The notes: generated by a model from the letters alone, not told the origin. A stretch of DNA of 64,000 bases from JAJZRJ01 sp040757055 (GCA_040757055.1 JBFLXY010000007.1:1-64000), one strand, 5' to 3'; counted from the first letter of the stretch, positions 35,837-45,729 are shown. Made by a program: numbers and translations.

Positions 35837-36493
35837 TTGCCGCGCCCGAAACGACTGTGGCCTGAATCCCCCGCGCTGGACCGTTTTGTCTATGAACGGT
35901 CGCTGCGGGAACAGGGCTACCTTCGGATCGCCGGCACGGATGAGGTGGGCCGCGGACCACTGGCTGGGCCAGTGGTGGCGGCCTGTGTCATTTTACCGCC
36001 GGAGTGCGACCCGCAACGCTATCGGGATTCGAAACAGCTCTCCCACGCGCAGCGGGTAACGCTGGCCGAAGAACTGAAGGCGAGCGGCGCCCTGATCGGC
36101 GTCGGTATGGCGGATGCGGCTGAGATCGACCGGCTCAACATCCTGCAGGCCTCGCTGCTCGCCATGCGCCTTGCGGTGGAAAACCTGCCCCTTGCCCCGG
36201 ATTTTTTGCTGGTGGACGGCCGGCACACCCTGCCGCTCGCCATTCCCCAGCAGGCGGTGATCAGGGGCGATAGCCGCAGCGCCTCCATCGCCGCGGCGTC
36301 CATCATCGCCAAGGTTGCCCGCGATGCCTTGATGGACGCCATGCACCAGGAATATCCCCACTACAATTTTCAGCGCCACAAGGGGTACGGCACCGCCGAG
36401 CACTGCCGGCTGCTCCGGCTTCATGGGCCTTGCCTGCTGCACCGTCGCAGTTTTCGGCCGGTGCGGGAGGCGCTGGCAAAGGGGGAGGAATGA
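35837..36493 (+). CDS. rnhB: ribonuclease HII
   Basis: 218 residues. The metal-binding acidic motif is in AGTDEVGRGPLAGPV (Asp and Glu), with further Asp in LLVDGRHTLP and the ASIIAKVARDALM box. It cleaves the RNA strand at ribonucleotides in DNA. TTG 35837 has GGGGTGA at good spacing; GTG 35828 is the alternative. yraN overlaps its stop. Confidence 0.93.
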   Translation: MPRPKRLWPESPALDRFVYERSLREQGYLRIAGTDEVGRGPLAGPVVAACVILPPECDPQRYRDSKQLSHAQRVTLAEELKASGALIGVGMADAAEIDRLNILQASLLAMRLAVENLPLAPDFLLVDGRHTLPLAIPQQAVIRGDSRSASIAAASIIAKVARDALMDAMHQEYPHYNFQRHKGYGTAEHCRLLRLHGPCLLHRRSFRPVREALAKGEE

Positions 36494-36861
36494 GCGATCC
36501 GGGCAAGGAACTGGGCAGGCAGGGCGAGGGGCTGGCCGCAGCGTATCTTGCGCGGGCCGGCTACAGGATCGTGGCCCGCAACTACCGGTCGCGATTGGGT
36601 GAACTTGATCTTGTTGCCGAGGAGGGCGGGGTCGTGGTCTTTGTCGAGGTGAAAACCAGGCGGGATGGCGCCGCAGTGGGTCCCTTCGAGGCGGTGACCG
36701 CCAGCAAGCGCCGCCAGATGGCGCGGGTGGCGCTGGACTATCTGACCCGCCACGGCCAGAACGAGCGGGCTGCCCGCTTCGACGTCGTGGCCGTCACCTT
36801 TGGTGGTGGCGGGCCGCGCATTGAACTCATGAAAAACGCCTTTGCACTCGATGAGGGGTGA
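36490..36861 (+). CDS. yraN: YraN-family endonuclease-like protein
   Basis: 123 residues. GRQGEGLAAAYLARAGYRIVARNYRSRLGELDLVA...VVVFVEVKTRR is the UPF0102 signature, with an endonuclease-like ExK core (EVK). It overlaps rnhB by four bases (ATGA), the usual neighbour. Its biological role is poorly known. The upstream frame to 36430 is antisense shadow of rnhB coding. Confidence 0.92.
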   Translation: MSDPGKELGRQGEGLAAAYLARAGYRIVARNYRSRLGELDLVAEEGGVVVFVEVKTRRDGAAVGPFEAVTASKRRQMARVALDYLTRHGQNERAARFDVVAVTFGGGGPRIELMKNAFALDEG

Positions 36862-36862
36862 G

Positions 36863-37894
36863 ATGCAGCACGCCGGAACGCCACCACATGTCATCGGTAT
36901 CACCATGGGCTGCCCCGTCGGGGTGGGCCCGGAGATCCTCCTGCGCTTTCTGGCCGGCGACTCAACCCATGCCTTTACGCCGGTGGTGCTGGGCGACCTT
37001 GGGGTGCTCCACCGCACGGCGCAACTGCTCGGGATGGAGACGCCGGTGGTGGCGTGGCAGCCCGGTACGCCAGTGCAGCCGGGAGCGGTCAATGTCCATT
37101 CCCTCTCCGACCTCGGGTCCGGACTGCGCTGGGGGCAGCCGGACGCCGGGACCGGACGCGCCATGGCCCGCTACATCGAGGAGGCGGTGCGCCTCATTGC
37201 GGCCGGCGAACTGGCGGCCATGGTCACCTGTCCCATCGCCAAGAGCGCGCTCAAGATGGCGGGGTACAGCTATCCGGGCCATACCGAGATGCTGGCCGCC
37301 TTCTGCGGGGCCAGCGACTATGCCATGATGATGGCCGGCGGCAGCCTGCGGGTCACCCTGGTCACCATCCACCAGGCCCTGGTCCAGGCGGCGGCTGCCC
37401 TGAGCCAGGCCGCGGTGGAACAGCTCATCGCCATCACCCACAGTTCTCTGATGCGGGATTTCGCCCTGGCAGAGCCGCGCATCGCAGTGGCCGGCCTCAA
37501 TCCCCATGCCGGCGAGGGCGGACTCTTCGGCCGCGAGGAGGAAGAGGTCATCGCCCCGGCAGTCCGCACGGCTGCGGCGCGGGGCTGGCAGGTGAGCGGC
37601 CCGCTGCCGCCGGATACCGTCTTCTACCGGGCCAGCCAGGGACAGTTCGACGCGGTGGTGGCCATGTATCACGATCAGGGTTTGATCCCCTTCAAGCTGC
37701 TTCATTTCCGGGACGGAGTCAACGTGACCCTGGGGCTGCCCATTGTCCGCACGTCGGTGGATCACGGCACCGCCTACGACATCGCCGGCAAAGGCATCGC
37801 CGATGCGGCCAGTCTGGCCGCCGCCTTTGCGCTGGCCGGGGTCATCGTTGAAAACCGTCGCCGGGCTGCGACAGAGCGGCGGGGCACGGCATGA
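36863..37894 (+). CDS. pdxA: 4-hydroxythreonine-4-phosphate dehydrogenase
   Basis: 343 residues, full length. GITMGCPVGVGPEI, the metal-binding PHAGEGG box, YHDQGLIPFKLLHF and TSVDHGTAYDIAGKG are PdxA signatures. It oxidises 4-phosphohydroxy-threonine in vitamin B6 synthesis using NAD. GAGGGGTGAG precedes ATG 36863. tmk starts inside its stop. Confidence 0.92.
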   Translation: MQHAGTPPHVIGITMGCPVGVGPEILLRFLAGDSTHAFTPVVLGDLGVLHRTAQLLGMETPVVAWQPGTPVQPGAVNVHSLSDLGSGLRWGQPDAGTGRAMARYIEEAVRLIAAGELAAMVTCPIAKSALKMAGYSYPGHTEMLAAFCGASDYAMMMAGGSLRVTLVTIHQALVQAAAALSQAAVEQLIAITHSSLMRDFALAEPRIAVAGLNPHAGEGGLFGREEEEVIAPAVRTAAARGWQVSGPLPPDTVFYRASQGQFDAVVAMYHDQGLIPFKLLHFRDGVNVTLGLPIVRTSVDHGTAYDIAGKGIADAASLAAAFALAGVIVENRRRAATERRGTA

Positions 37895-38544
37895 GCGTTC
37901 CTGCCAATCGCCGCGGCCTGCTCATTGCCTTCGAGGGAATCGACGGCACCGGCAAGAGTACCCAGATCCGGCTGCTGGCCGAACGGCTGCGCGGCGAGGG
38001 ATTGCCGGTGCTGGCCACCCGCGAGCCCACCGACGGCCTGTATGGCCGCCGCATCCGCGAGCTCTTCACCAACCGGGCCAGCGTCACCCCGGAGGAGGAA
38101 CTGGCCCTTTTTGTCGCCGACCGCCGGGAGCATGTGGATCAGGTCATTGCGCCGGCCCTCGGGCGTGGTACAATAGTGCTCACCGACCGCTACTACTTCT
38201 CCACCGCCGCCTATCAGGGCGCCCTTGGACATGATCCGCAGGCGATCATCGCCCGGAATGAGGAATTCGCGCCGGTGCCGGACCTGGTGGTGCTGCTCAC
38301 CGCCGCGCCGGCAGTGGGTATCCACCGGGTGCAGAAATTCCGTCAGGAGACGCTGAACGACTTTGAGCAGGAGCAGGGGCTGGCCCGGGTGGCGGCGATT
38401 TTCGACGGCCTTGAACGGCCGTTCATCCGCCGCATTGCCGCGGAACAGCCGGTGGAGGCGGTGGCGGCCGGTGTGTGGGCCGTGATGGTGCCGCTGCTGC
38501 GGGAAAAAGGGGTTGCAATGGCCGGGGATGCCAGGGAGTGCTGA
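37891..38544 (+). CDS. tmk: thymidylate kinase
   Basis: 217 residues. The P-loop GIDGTGKST begins at residue 16, and the TDRYYFSTAAYQGA box binds thymidylate. The usual REPGGT after the P-loop reads REPTDG. It phosphorylates dTMP to dTDP. The gene overlaps pdxA by four bases and the following lipoprotein gene by one. Confidence 0.88.
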   Translation: MSVPANRRGLLIAFEGIDGTGKSTQIRLLAERLRGEGLPVLATREPTDGLYGRRIRELFTNRASVTPEEELALFVADRREHVDQVIAPALGRGTIVLTDRYYFSTAAYQGALGHDPQAIIARNEEFAPVPDLVVLLTAAPAVGIHRVQKFRQETLNDFEQEQGLARVAAIFDGLERPFIRRIAAEQPVEAVAAGVWAVMVPLLREKGVAMAGDAREC

Positions 38545-40265
38545 TGCGGAAGAAAATGCTCTATGCCATGGTTCTGCTGCTGGGGTTGGTTGCCTGTGCG
38601 CCTCTGACTGAGGAAGCGGGCGGGCCGGCGGATGAGCGCCGATCCCGTCAGGGCGCCGAGAGCGACCAGAGCTGCGCCTATGCCCATTTTCTCTGGGGCA
38701 AGGCTGCCGAGGCGGCTGGCCGGCCGGAAGAGGCCATCTTTCATTTCGAGCAGGCTCTGGAGTGCGACCCGGCGGCTGAATATGTGATGCGCAACCTGGC
38801 CATGTCCCTCATCCGCACCGACAAGCGGCAGCAGGCCATTGCCTGGGTCAACAAGATTCTGGCCGCCAGGCCCGACGATGTCGGCGCCCAGTCGCTGCTG
38901 GCCAACCTCTATGTCTCCATCGGCGAAACCGGCCAGGCCGAGGCGGCCTACCGGGCGATCCTGGCCAAGGATCCCGGGAACCAGAACGTCATGCTGATGC
39001 TCGGTTCGCTCTATGCAGGCAACCGTCAGTACGAGAAGGCCAGGGCGCAACTGGAAGAACTGGTGCGGATCGCGCCTGAATCCTATGCCGGCCATTACTA
39101 TCTGGCCAAGTTGTACCGGGAGATGCGGTTGGGTCCCAAGGCGGCCGCGGCCTATACCAAGGCCCTGTCCCTGAACTGGTCCGCGCCCCTGGCTTACGAA
39201 GCGGCTGATTTTTACGAATCGTTGTCGCGCTACGCGGAGAGCGCCAAGCTCTACCGGCGCATTCTCGATGATGACCCTGCCGATGAGCGCGCCCGTGGCC
39301 TGCTGGCCAACAGCTATCTCCAGCAGAACAAGATCGATGCCGCCCTGGCGGAACTGCGGGAATTGCGGCAAACCGCCAGCGAGACGCTGCGGGTGGATCT
39401 GACCATCGGCCGCGTCCTGCTGGAGGCCAAGCGCTACGATGCGGCCATCGCCCACCTGACCAGGATCCTCGCCGAAGACCCGGGTCAGGTCAGCATCCGT
39501 TCGTTGCTGGTCCTCACGTACTACCAGAAAGGCGACAAGGTCCGGGCCAGGAAGATGCTGGCCGAGGTGCGGCCGGGGATGGCGGGCTACGAGGAAGCGG
39601 TGCTGATGCTGGCCCGGCTGCTTCAGGACGAAAAGGACCTGGCCGGCGCCGAAAAGGTGTTGCGGCAGGCGATTGCCGAGGCGGAAAGCGAGCGCAAGGT
39701 GGTTTTCTATGTGGCCCTTGCGGCGCTCTACCGCGAGCGGCAGGAATTGCCCAAGGCGTATGCGGTGTTCGACGAGGCGCAGCAGGCGCTGCCGACCGAT
39801 TCCAAGTTGCGCTTCGAGTACGGCCTCTTTCTCGAACGCATCGGCAATACCGACGCGGCGCTGGCCAAGATGCACGAGGTGCTGGCCTTGGAGCCCCGCA
39901 ATCCCTATGCCCTGAACTACGTGGGCTACACCTGGGCCGACCGCGGCGAGCGCCTTGAGGAGGCCAGGGCCTATATCGAAGAGGCGGTGAGCCAGCGGCC
40001 CGAGGATGGCTTCATCCGCGACAGCCTCGGCTGGGTCTATTACCGCCTGGGCGACTACGAGCGGGCGGTGCGGGAGCTGGAGAAGGCGGTGGAACTGGCC
40101 AACGACGAGGACGCCACCATTTACGATCATCTGGGTGATGCCTACGCCAGGCTGAAGCGGTATGCCGAGGCCGCCGGGGCCTACGACCGGGCCGCGGAAC
40201 TCTATGATGAGCCGGCGAAAAGAGAGGCGGTCCGCCGCAAGCGCGAGGCATTGCCCCTCCAATGA
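38544..40265 (+). CDS. TPR-repeat lipoprotein
   Basis: 573 residues from the ATG overlapping the tmk stop. A lipoprotein signal ends LVAC with Cys18 as lipidation site. About a dozen tetratricopeptide repeats follow (for example ANLYVSIGETGQAEAAYRAIL and LGWVYYRLGDYERAVRELEKAV). It is expected at the outer membrane facing the periplasm, as an assembly scaffold. It is followed by another lipoprotein with overlap, and together they may act on outer-membrane lipid or protein transport; this is inferred only from location. Confidence 0.8.
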   Translation: MRKKMLYAMVLLLGLVACAPLTEEAGGPADERRSRQGAESDQSCAYAHFLWGKAAEAAGRPEEAIFHFEQALECDPAAEYVMRNLAMSLIRTDKRQQAIAWVNKILAARPDDVGAQSLLANLYVSIGETGQAEAAYRAILAKDPGNQNVMLMLGSLYAGNRQYEKARAQLEELVRIAPESYAGHYYLAKLYREMRLGPKAAAAYTKALSLNWSAPLAYEAADFYESLSRYAESAKLYRRILDDDPADERARGLLANSYLQQNKIDAALAELRELRQTASETLRVDLTIGRVLLEAKRYDAAIAHLTRILAEDPGQVSIRSLLVLTYYQKGDKVRARKMLAEVRPGMAGYEEAVLMLARLLQDEKDLAGAEKVLRQAIAEAESERKVVFYVALAALYRERQELPKAYAVFDEAQQALPTDSKLRFEYGLFLERIGNTDAALAKMHEVLALEPRNPYALNYVGYTWADRGERLEEARAYIEEAVSQRPEDGFIRDSLGWVYYRLGDYERAVRELEKAVELANDEDATIYDHLGDAYARLKRYAEAAGAYDRAAELYDEPAKREAVRRKREALPLQ

Positions 40266-41092
40266 GGATTTTTTTTGCGCGATTTTCTGCCGCCCTGCTG
40301 GTGGGCGGCTTTTTTGTTGCCCTGTCCGGCTGCGCGACGACGCGCCCGGCGTTTTCTGCCCTCGACCCCGAGGAAGAACGGCAGATGCGGCAGGAGGCGG
40401 CCTCCCTTCTTGTGCCGGTGGATGGCTGCGGCCAATGTCTTGATGTGGAGGCGCGGGTGGTGGTGCACTCCCTCTGGCAGTCGGGCACGGTGGAGGGATA
40501 TCTGCTGGCCCGGGCGCCGGGGGCGCTCAAGTTCGTCGGCCTCTCCCCCGTCGGCCAGCCGTTGCTGGTGCTGGCCACCGATGGCAGTTCTTTCCGCTTT
40601 CTTTCAGTGGCGGCGGCCACTGCCTACGAAGGCGCCACCACGGCAGCGGCCTTCCGCAAATATGCGCCCGCCGGCCTTGATCCGCACGCCACCTTCTTCT
40701 GGCTCATCGGCCGGCTGCCCCGCGATAGCCGGATCATCGGAGTCAGTCGCGATGAGGCCGGCAACGGGTACTGGCTCGCGCTGGCCAACGGCGCGGAAGG
40801 CGATCATCGCGTGCTCTTCGACCCGGCCGGGGGCGCCATCACCCGCGCCGTGCTGCTGGATCAGGACGGGCAGCCGCTCCTTGAGGTGACCTACGAGGCA
40901 TATCGGCAGGTGGAGGCGCTGGGCGGGGCCGCCGGCTGCCGCCTGCCCGGCAGGGTGACGGTTTCCGGCCCAAAACAAAAAGGCGCGGCCCTGGCCGTGC
41001 ATTTCAGCAACTGGCTTTTGGGCACCACCTGCAGCGACGCGGATTTTGTCGTGCCGGTGCCGCCCGGCTTTGCGACGGAGAAGGTAGAGTGA
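40262..41092 (+). CDS. outer-membrane lipoprotein, DUF4292/LolB-like
   Basis: 276 residues. The lipoprotein signal ends LSGC (Cys24). The remainder is predicted beta-rich, with alternating strands such as GTVEGYLLARAPGALKFVGLSPVGQPLLVLATDG that resemble the half-barrel of LolA/LolB/DUF4292 lipid carriers. It overlaps the preceding TPR lipoprotein and the following radical SAM gene by four bases each. The lipid-carrier idea is a weak fold-level resemblance. Confidence 0.6.
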   Translation: MRIFFARFSAALLVGGFFVALSGCATTRPAFSALDPEEERQMRQEAASLLVPVDGCGQCLDVEARVVVHSLWQSGTVEGYLLARAPGALKFVGLSPVGQPLLVLATDGSSFRFLSVAAATAYEGATTAAAFRKYAPAGLDPHATFFWLIGRLPRDSRIIGVSRDEAGNGYWLALANGAEGDHRVLFDPAGGAITRAVLLDQDGQPLLEVTYEAYRQVEALGGAAGCRLPGRVTVSGPKQKGAALAVHFSNWLLGTTCSDADFVVPVPPGFATEKVE

Positions 41093-43602
41093 ATTTCGAC
41101 AGGGTGCTGGCCCAGGTCGCCAAGCCGAGCCGTTACTGCGGCAACGAATTCAATGCGGTCAGAAAGGAATGGGATGCGGCGGCGCTGCGCATGGTGCTTG
41201 CCTTCCCGGACCTCTACGAGATCGGCATGTCCCATCAGGGGTTGCAGATTCTCTATCATCTCGTCAACCGGCAGCCGGAGTGGCTGGCCGAACGGGTCTA
41301 TGCGCCGGATCGCGACCTGGAGCGGGTGCTGCGCGAGGAAGGGCTGCCGCTCTTTTCGCTGGAATCGCGGCGGCCGCTTGCCGAGTTCGACATCCTCGGC
41401 ATCACCCTGCCCTATGAACTCTGCTACACCAACATCCTGACCATCCTCGACATGGCCGGCCTGCCGTTCCGGGCAATCGAGCGCGATGAACGTTTTCCGC
41501 TGGTGATCGGCGGCGGCCCCTGCGCCTTCCACCCCGAGCCGGTGGCGGATTTTTTCGATGCCATCCTGCTGGGCGACGGCGAGGAGGCCATTGGCGAAAT
41601 CGCCGGCTGCGTGGCGCAGGCCAAGGAGGAAGGGCTCGGCCGCGAGGAACTGCTCGTTCGCCTTGCGGCCATCCCCGGGATCTATGTGCCCCGTTTCTTT
41701 GCGCCCCGCTACGACGACTCGGGGGCGTTTGCCGGGATCATCCCCCTGCGGCCCGAATACCCCAAGGTGCGGCGCCGCATTCTGCCTCGCCTCGATGCGG
41801 TCCCGCCGCCCGAGGCGCCGCTGGTGCCCACCACCCGCATTGTTCACGACCGGCTGGGGATAGAAATCGCCCGCGGCTGCACCCGCGGCTGCCGTTTCTG
41901 TCAGGCCGGCATCATCTACCGGCCGGTGCGCGAACGCTCGCCGGAGCAGGTGCTCGACCTGGCCCGGCAGGGGATCGAGGCCACCGGTTTCGAGGAGATG
42001 GCCTTGCTGTCCCTCAGTACGGGCGACTATGCCTGCCTCGGCGACCTGCTGATTCGCCTCATGGACGCCCTTACCCCGGAGCGGGTCTCGGTCTCCATGC
42101 CCTCCATGCGGGTGGGCACCCTCACCCCGGCGATCATGGAGCAGATCCGGCGGGTGCGCAAGACCGGCTTCACCCTGGCCCCCGAGGCCGGTACCGATCG
42201 GCTGCGCCAGGTGATCAACAAGGGCATCACCGAGGCGGATCTGCTCGCCGCCACCGGCGCGGCCTTCGGCCTGGGCTGGAAGCAGATCAAGCTCTACTTC
42301 ATGTGCGGCCTGCCCACCGAGACCGAGGAGGATATCGCGGCCATTCCGGAACTTGCCTGGAAGGTACTGCGCACCAGCCCCGGCGGCGGCCGCCAGGTGA
42401 CGGTGAGTGCTGCGGTCTTCGTACCCAAGCCCCACACCCCCTTTGAGCGCGAGCCGCAGCTTTCCGTCGAAGAGGGGTTGCGGCGGCTTCATCTCATGCG
42501 CGACCGGCTCAAGGGGCGCGCCTTTTCCTTCAAGTGGCACGACCCGCGCCAGAGCTACCTCGAAGGCGTGCTCTGCCGCGGCGACCGCCGCCTGTCCCGG
42601 GTGGTCGAGGCGGCCTGGCAGGGCGGCGCCCGGCTCGACGCCTGGTCCGATTTTCTCAATCTCGACCTTTGGCAGAGGGTGGCCCAGGAGCTGGGCCTTG
42701 ATCTGGGCCAGTATCTTGCCCGCCGTGCCCCGGGAGCCCCTCTGCCCTGGGACCACCTCGATGCCGGGGTGGATCCGCAATTCTTTGCCGAGGAACTGGT
42801 CAAGGCAGAGAAGGGTGAGTACACCCCGGACTGCCGGGTGCACGGCTGCCAGGGGTGCGGCCTCTGCGACTTCAAGACGGTCAGGCCCGTGGTCTGCCGC
42901 GGGGCGGCGGATGCACCGCCGGCACCGGCTGCCGCTGCACCCGCGCCCGGCACTGGCCAAGACAAGGGCCAGCCGGCAAAATTCGTCTACCGTCTCGACT
43001 ACGCCCGGCGGGGCGAATCGCGGCTGTTGAGCCATCTGGAACTGATCCAGGTGATCTTCCGGGCCTTCCGGCGGGCGCATCTGCCGCTGCTCTATTCCCG
43101 GGGGTTCAATCCCACTCCCAAGGTCTCCTTTGGACCGGCCCTGCCGCTGGGCACCGAGAGCCTGGCGGAGTATCTCTATATCGAGGTGGGGGAGCCGCTG
43201 GGCAATCTGACGGTCTGGCAGGCACGGCTCAACCAGGAACTGCCGGCCGGGCTCAGCGTCGAGGTCATGGCTCCGGCCAGCGGCGATCAGCCCCAACGGC
43301 TGCTCCAGGGCTACGAGGTTTCCCTGCCCGCCCGGCCGGCGGCGGAATCTTTTGTGCGGTTGCTCAACAGCCCGCAATTTGTTATCACTGTCCAGCGCAA
43401 GGGCAGGGAGCGCGCCATCGACGTGCGGCCGCAGGTGCGCCATCTGGGCGTGCGGTCCGACGGCGTGGTGGAAATGACCTTGTGGAGCGAGACCGGCCGG
43501 GCCGGAGTCAAGCCCATGGAACTGCTGCGTGAGGTGTTGGGCCTGTCGCCGGAGGAGATGTTCGGCACCAGGGTCATCAAGGTCTGGAGCCGGGAAGAAT
43601 AA
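41089..43602 (+). CDS. B12-binding-like radical SAM protein fused to DUF2344
   Basis: 837 residues, GTG start. An N-terminal cobalamin-binding-like domain (about 1-200) precedes a radical SAM core whose ARGCTRGCRFCQ motif supplies C264, C268 and C271 for the 4Fe-4S cluster. The C-terminal portion (about 625-837, KFVYRLDYARRGESRLLSHLELIQ...) is the DUF2344 domain. This is the TIGR03960 plus TIGR03936 fusion commonly found beside rng in deltaproteobacteria and clostridia. It probably modifies RNA or a ribosomal component given the rng-rplU context; the substrate is unknown. Confidence 0.88.
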   Translation: MNFDRVLAQVAKPSRYCGNEFNAVRKEWDAAALRMVLAFPDLYEIGMSHQGLQILYHLVNRQPEWLAERVYAPDRDLERVLREEGLPLFSLESRRPLAEFDILGITLPYELCYTNILTILDMAGLPFRAIERDERFPLVIGGGPCAFHPEPVADFFDAILLGDGEEAIGEIAGCVAQAKEEGLGREELLVRLAAIPGIYVPRFFAPRYDDSGAFAGIIPLRPEYPKVRRRILPRLDAVPPPEAPLVPTTRIVHDRLGIEIARGCTRGCRFCQAGIIYRPVRERSPEQVLDLARQGIEATGFEEMALLSLSTGDYACLGDLLIRLMDALTPERVSVSMPSMRVGTLTPAIMEQIRRVRKTGFTLAPEAGTDRLRQVINKGITEADLLAATGAAFGLGWKQIKLYFMCGLPTETEEDIAAIPELAWKVLRTSPGGGRQVTVSAAVFVPKPHTPFEREPQLSVEEGLRRLHLMRDRLKGRAFSFKWHDPRQSYLEGVLCRGDRRLSRVVEAAWQGGARLDAWSDFLNLDLWQRVAQELGLDLGQYLARRAPGAPLPWDHLDAGVDPQFFAEELVKAEKGEYTPDCRVHGCQGCGLCDFKTVRPVVCRGAADAPPAPAAAAPAPGTGQDKGQPAKFVYRLDYARRGESRLLSHLELIQVIFRAFRRAHLPLLYSRGFNPTPKVSFGPALPLGTESLAEYLYIEVGEPLGNLTVWQARLNQELPAGLSVEVMAPASGDQPQRLLQGYEVSLPARPAAESFVRLLNSPQFVITVQRKGRERAIDVRPQVRHLGVRSDGVVEMTLWSETGRAGVKPMELLREVLGLSPEEMFGTRVIKVWSREE

Positions 43603-43649
43603 GCGCAGGCGGCACGCCGTCTTTTTGCAGCCGCCTGACAGGGGGAACC

Positions 43650-45185
43650 ATGCCAACCGAATTGCTGATCAATGCCACGCCCTACGAGATCCGCATTGCC
43701 CTGGTCGAACATGGCAATCTGGTGGAATTCTATCTTGAGCATCCGACCGAAAAGGGACTCATCGGCAACATCTACCGCGGCAAGGTGGTGCGGGTGCTGC
43801 CGGGCATGCAGGCCGCCTTTGTCGACATCGGCCTTGAGCGCACCGGCTTTCTCTATGTCGATGACGTTTACACCAACTCCGCCGAATTCGAAAAGCGGTT
43901 CGCCAAGTGCGACCGCCACGACGGCGGCGACTGCACCGGCTGCAGCGGCGAAGTGCCGGAGTCCCTCTGCCGCCGTTCCCCGGGCCTGAACATCGAGGAT
44001 CTGCTCCGCGAGGGGCAGGACGTCCTGGTGCAGGTGTGCAAGGAGCCCATCGGCACCAAGGGGGCGCGGCTCACCTGCCACATCACCCTGCCGTGCCGGA
44101 ACCTGGTCTTCATGCCGATGACCGACCACATCGGCATCTCCCGCAAGATCGAAAACGAGGAGGTGCGCCAGCAGCTCCGCAAGGACATCGAACATCTGCG
44201 GCCCGCCGGCACCGGCTTCATTGTCCGCACCGTGGCGGAGAACGCCACCAACGAGGATCTTGAGGCGGACATGGAGTTTCTCCTCCATACCTGGGGCGAG
44301 ATCCAGGATCTGGCGGCCAAGGCCCCGCTGCCCAGCCTGGTCTACGAGGACCTCGACATTACCCTGCGGGTGGTGCGCGATGTTTTTTCGCCCGAGGTGG
44401 AGCGGGTGGTGGTGGACGACCGCAAAACTTGCGAACGGGTGCTGCGCTTTGTCGATACCTTTGCCCCGCGGCTCAAGGGGCGGGTGACCCTGTCCCAGAC
44501 CGATTCGCCGCTTTTCGACGCCCACGGCATCGAGATGGAAGTCAACCGGGCGCTGGACAAGAAGATCTGGTTGCGCTGCGGCGGCTACATCATCATCGAC
44601 ACCACCGAGGCGCTCACCGTCATCGACGTCAACACCGGGCGCTACGTGGGCAAGAGCGGCCTTGAGGAGACGATCTTCAAGACCAACATGGAGGCGGTCA
44701 AGGAGATCGCCTACCAGTTGCGCCTCCGCAACATCGGCGGCATCATCATCATCGACTTCATCGACATGGAGGAGGAGCCCCACCGCGAGGAGGTCTTCAA
44801 TGCGCTGCGGGAGGCGGTGCGCAAGGACAAGAGCCGGGTCAACATCCTCAAGGTTTCGGAGTTCGGGCTGGTGCAGATGACCAGGAAGCGCAACCGCGAG
44901 GATCTGCGCCACATGATGTGCGAGCCCTGCCTCTACTGCCACGGCGAGGGGATGCTCAAGTCGGCCCGCACCATCTGCTACGAGATATTCCGCCGGATCG
45001 AGCGCGAAGCGAAAAAGGCCACCGTCCAGAACGTCACCCTCCAGGTGCACCCCAAGGTGGCTGCGCTGATGCTCAAGGAGGAGGCCGCCACCATCGACTA
45101 TCTCCAGCATCGCACCGGCCGGCAGTTGACCATCCAGCCGGTGAAGGATCTGCACATCGAAAAGTACGAGATCGTCTGGAGCTGA
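43650..45185 (+). CDS. rng: ribonuclease G/E-family protein with Cys-rich S1 insertion
   Basis: 511 residues. It opens TELLINATPYEIRIALVE with the S1-type GNIYRGKVVRVLPGMQAAFVDIG, then has the catalytic metal motif VIDVNTGRYVG and the Zn-link CEPCLYCHGEG. It cleaves single-stranded RNA in mRNA decay and rRNA maturation. Unusually, the S1 region holds an insertion (about 80-115) with C87, C95, C98 and C107. The insertion looks like a possible extra metal site. It lies upstream of rplU-rpmA. Confidence 0.92.
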   Translation: MPTELLINATPYEIRIALVEHGNLVEFYLEHPTEKGLIGNIYRGKVVRVLPGMQAAFVDIGLERTGFLYVDDVYTNSAEFEKRFAKCDRHDGGDCTGCSGEVPESLCRRSPGLNIEDLLREGQDVLVQVCKEPIGTKGARLTCHITLPCRNLVFMPMTDHIGISRKIENEEVRQQLRKDIEHLRPAGTGFIVRTVAENATNEDLEADMEFLLHTWGEIQDLAAKAPLPSLVYEDLDITLRVVRDVFSPEVERVVVDDRKTCERVLRFVDTFAPRLKGRVTLSQTDSPLFDAHGIEMEVNRALDKKIWLRCGGYIIIDTTEALTVIDVNTGRYVGKSGLEETIFKTNMEAVKEIAYQLRLRNIGGIIIIDFIDMEEEPHREEVFNALREAVRKDKSRVNILKVSEFGLVQMTRKRNREDLRHMMCEPCLYCHGEGMLKSARTICYEIFRRIEREAKKATVQNVTLQVHPKVAALMLKEEAATIDYLQHRTGRQLTIQPVKDLHIEKYEIVWS

Positions 45186-45235
45186 CCGCTCTGGGCAGCC
45201 GGCGGGGTTGGCGGGATGCGGGGCGACAATTGCCC

Positions 45236-45263
45236 TTGACAAATACAGGCGTTGTGGTATCTA
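45236..45263 (+). promoter_or_regulatory. sigma-70 promoter of the rplU operon
   Basis: Perfect TTGACA with TATCTA 16 bases downstream. The rplU ATG lies about 125 bases further, leaving a leader long enough for ribosomal-protein control. No gene is seen in 45186-45387. Confidence 0.75.
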
Positions 45264-45387
45264 TGACTGTTTCCCGGGTCGGGCATTTCGCTGGCCAGGG
45301 GGTGAATTTTTAAAGTTGTTTCGGGATGTTGTCGAGGCTGTTGCCGGCAGTGGCAGCGGCAGGAATGATACGGTATCGGAGGAAGAT

Positions 45388-45699
45388 ATGTACGCAATTA
45401 TTCGCACCGGCGGAAAGCAGTATCAGGTGGCTCCGGGCGCGCGTGTCCGCGTGGAGAAGCTGGCCGGCGAGATCGGCGAGACGGTGGAGCTGACCGAGGT
45501 GCTGCTGGTGGCCGACGGCGACAAGGTGACGGTGGGCCAGCCGGTGGTGGCCGGCGCCAAGGTCACTGCCCGCATCGTCGAGCAGGACAAGGACAAGAAG
45601 ATCCTGGTCTTCAAGAAGAAGCGGCGCAAGGGCTATCAGCGCATGCAGGGGCATCGTCAGGCCTTCACCGGTCTTGAAGTGCAGCAGATTTCCGCCTAA
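45388..45699 (+). CDS. rplU: 50S ribosomal protein L21
   Basis: 103 residues beginning MYAIIRTGGKQYQV, the invariant L21 start; RRKGYQRMQGHRQ appears near the end. It contacts 23S rRNA. GGAGGAAG precedes the ATG. rpmA and obg follow, the common order. Confidence 0.97.
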   Translation: MYAIIRTGGKQYQVAPGARVRVEKLAGEIGETVELTEVLLVADGDKVTVGQPVVAGAKVTARIVEQDKDKKILVFKKKRRKGYQRMQGHRQAFTGLEVQQISA

Positions 45700-45729
45700 T
45701 TTCGACTTCCAACCACATGAGGTGTTGCT

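Noticed and set aside
38475..38543. Upstream extension of the TPR lipoprotein
   Set aside because: ATG 38544 directly precedes the lipoprotein signal; the extension overlaps tmk without a signal.
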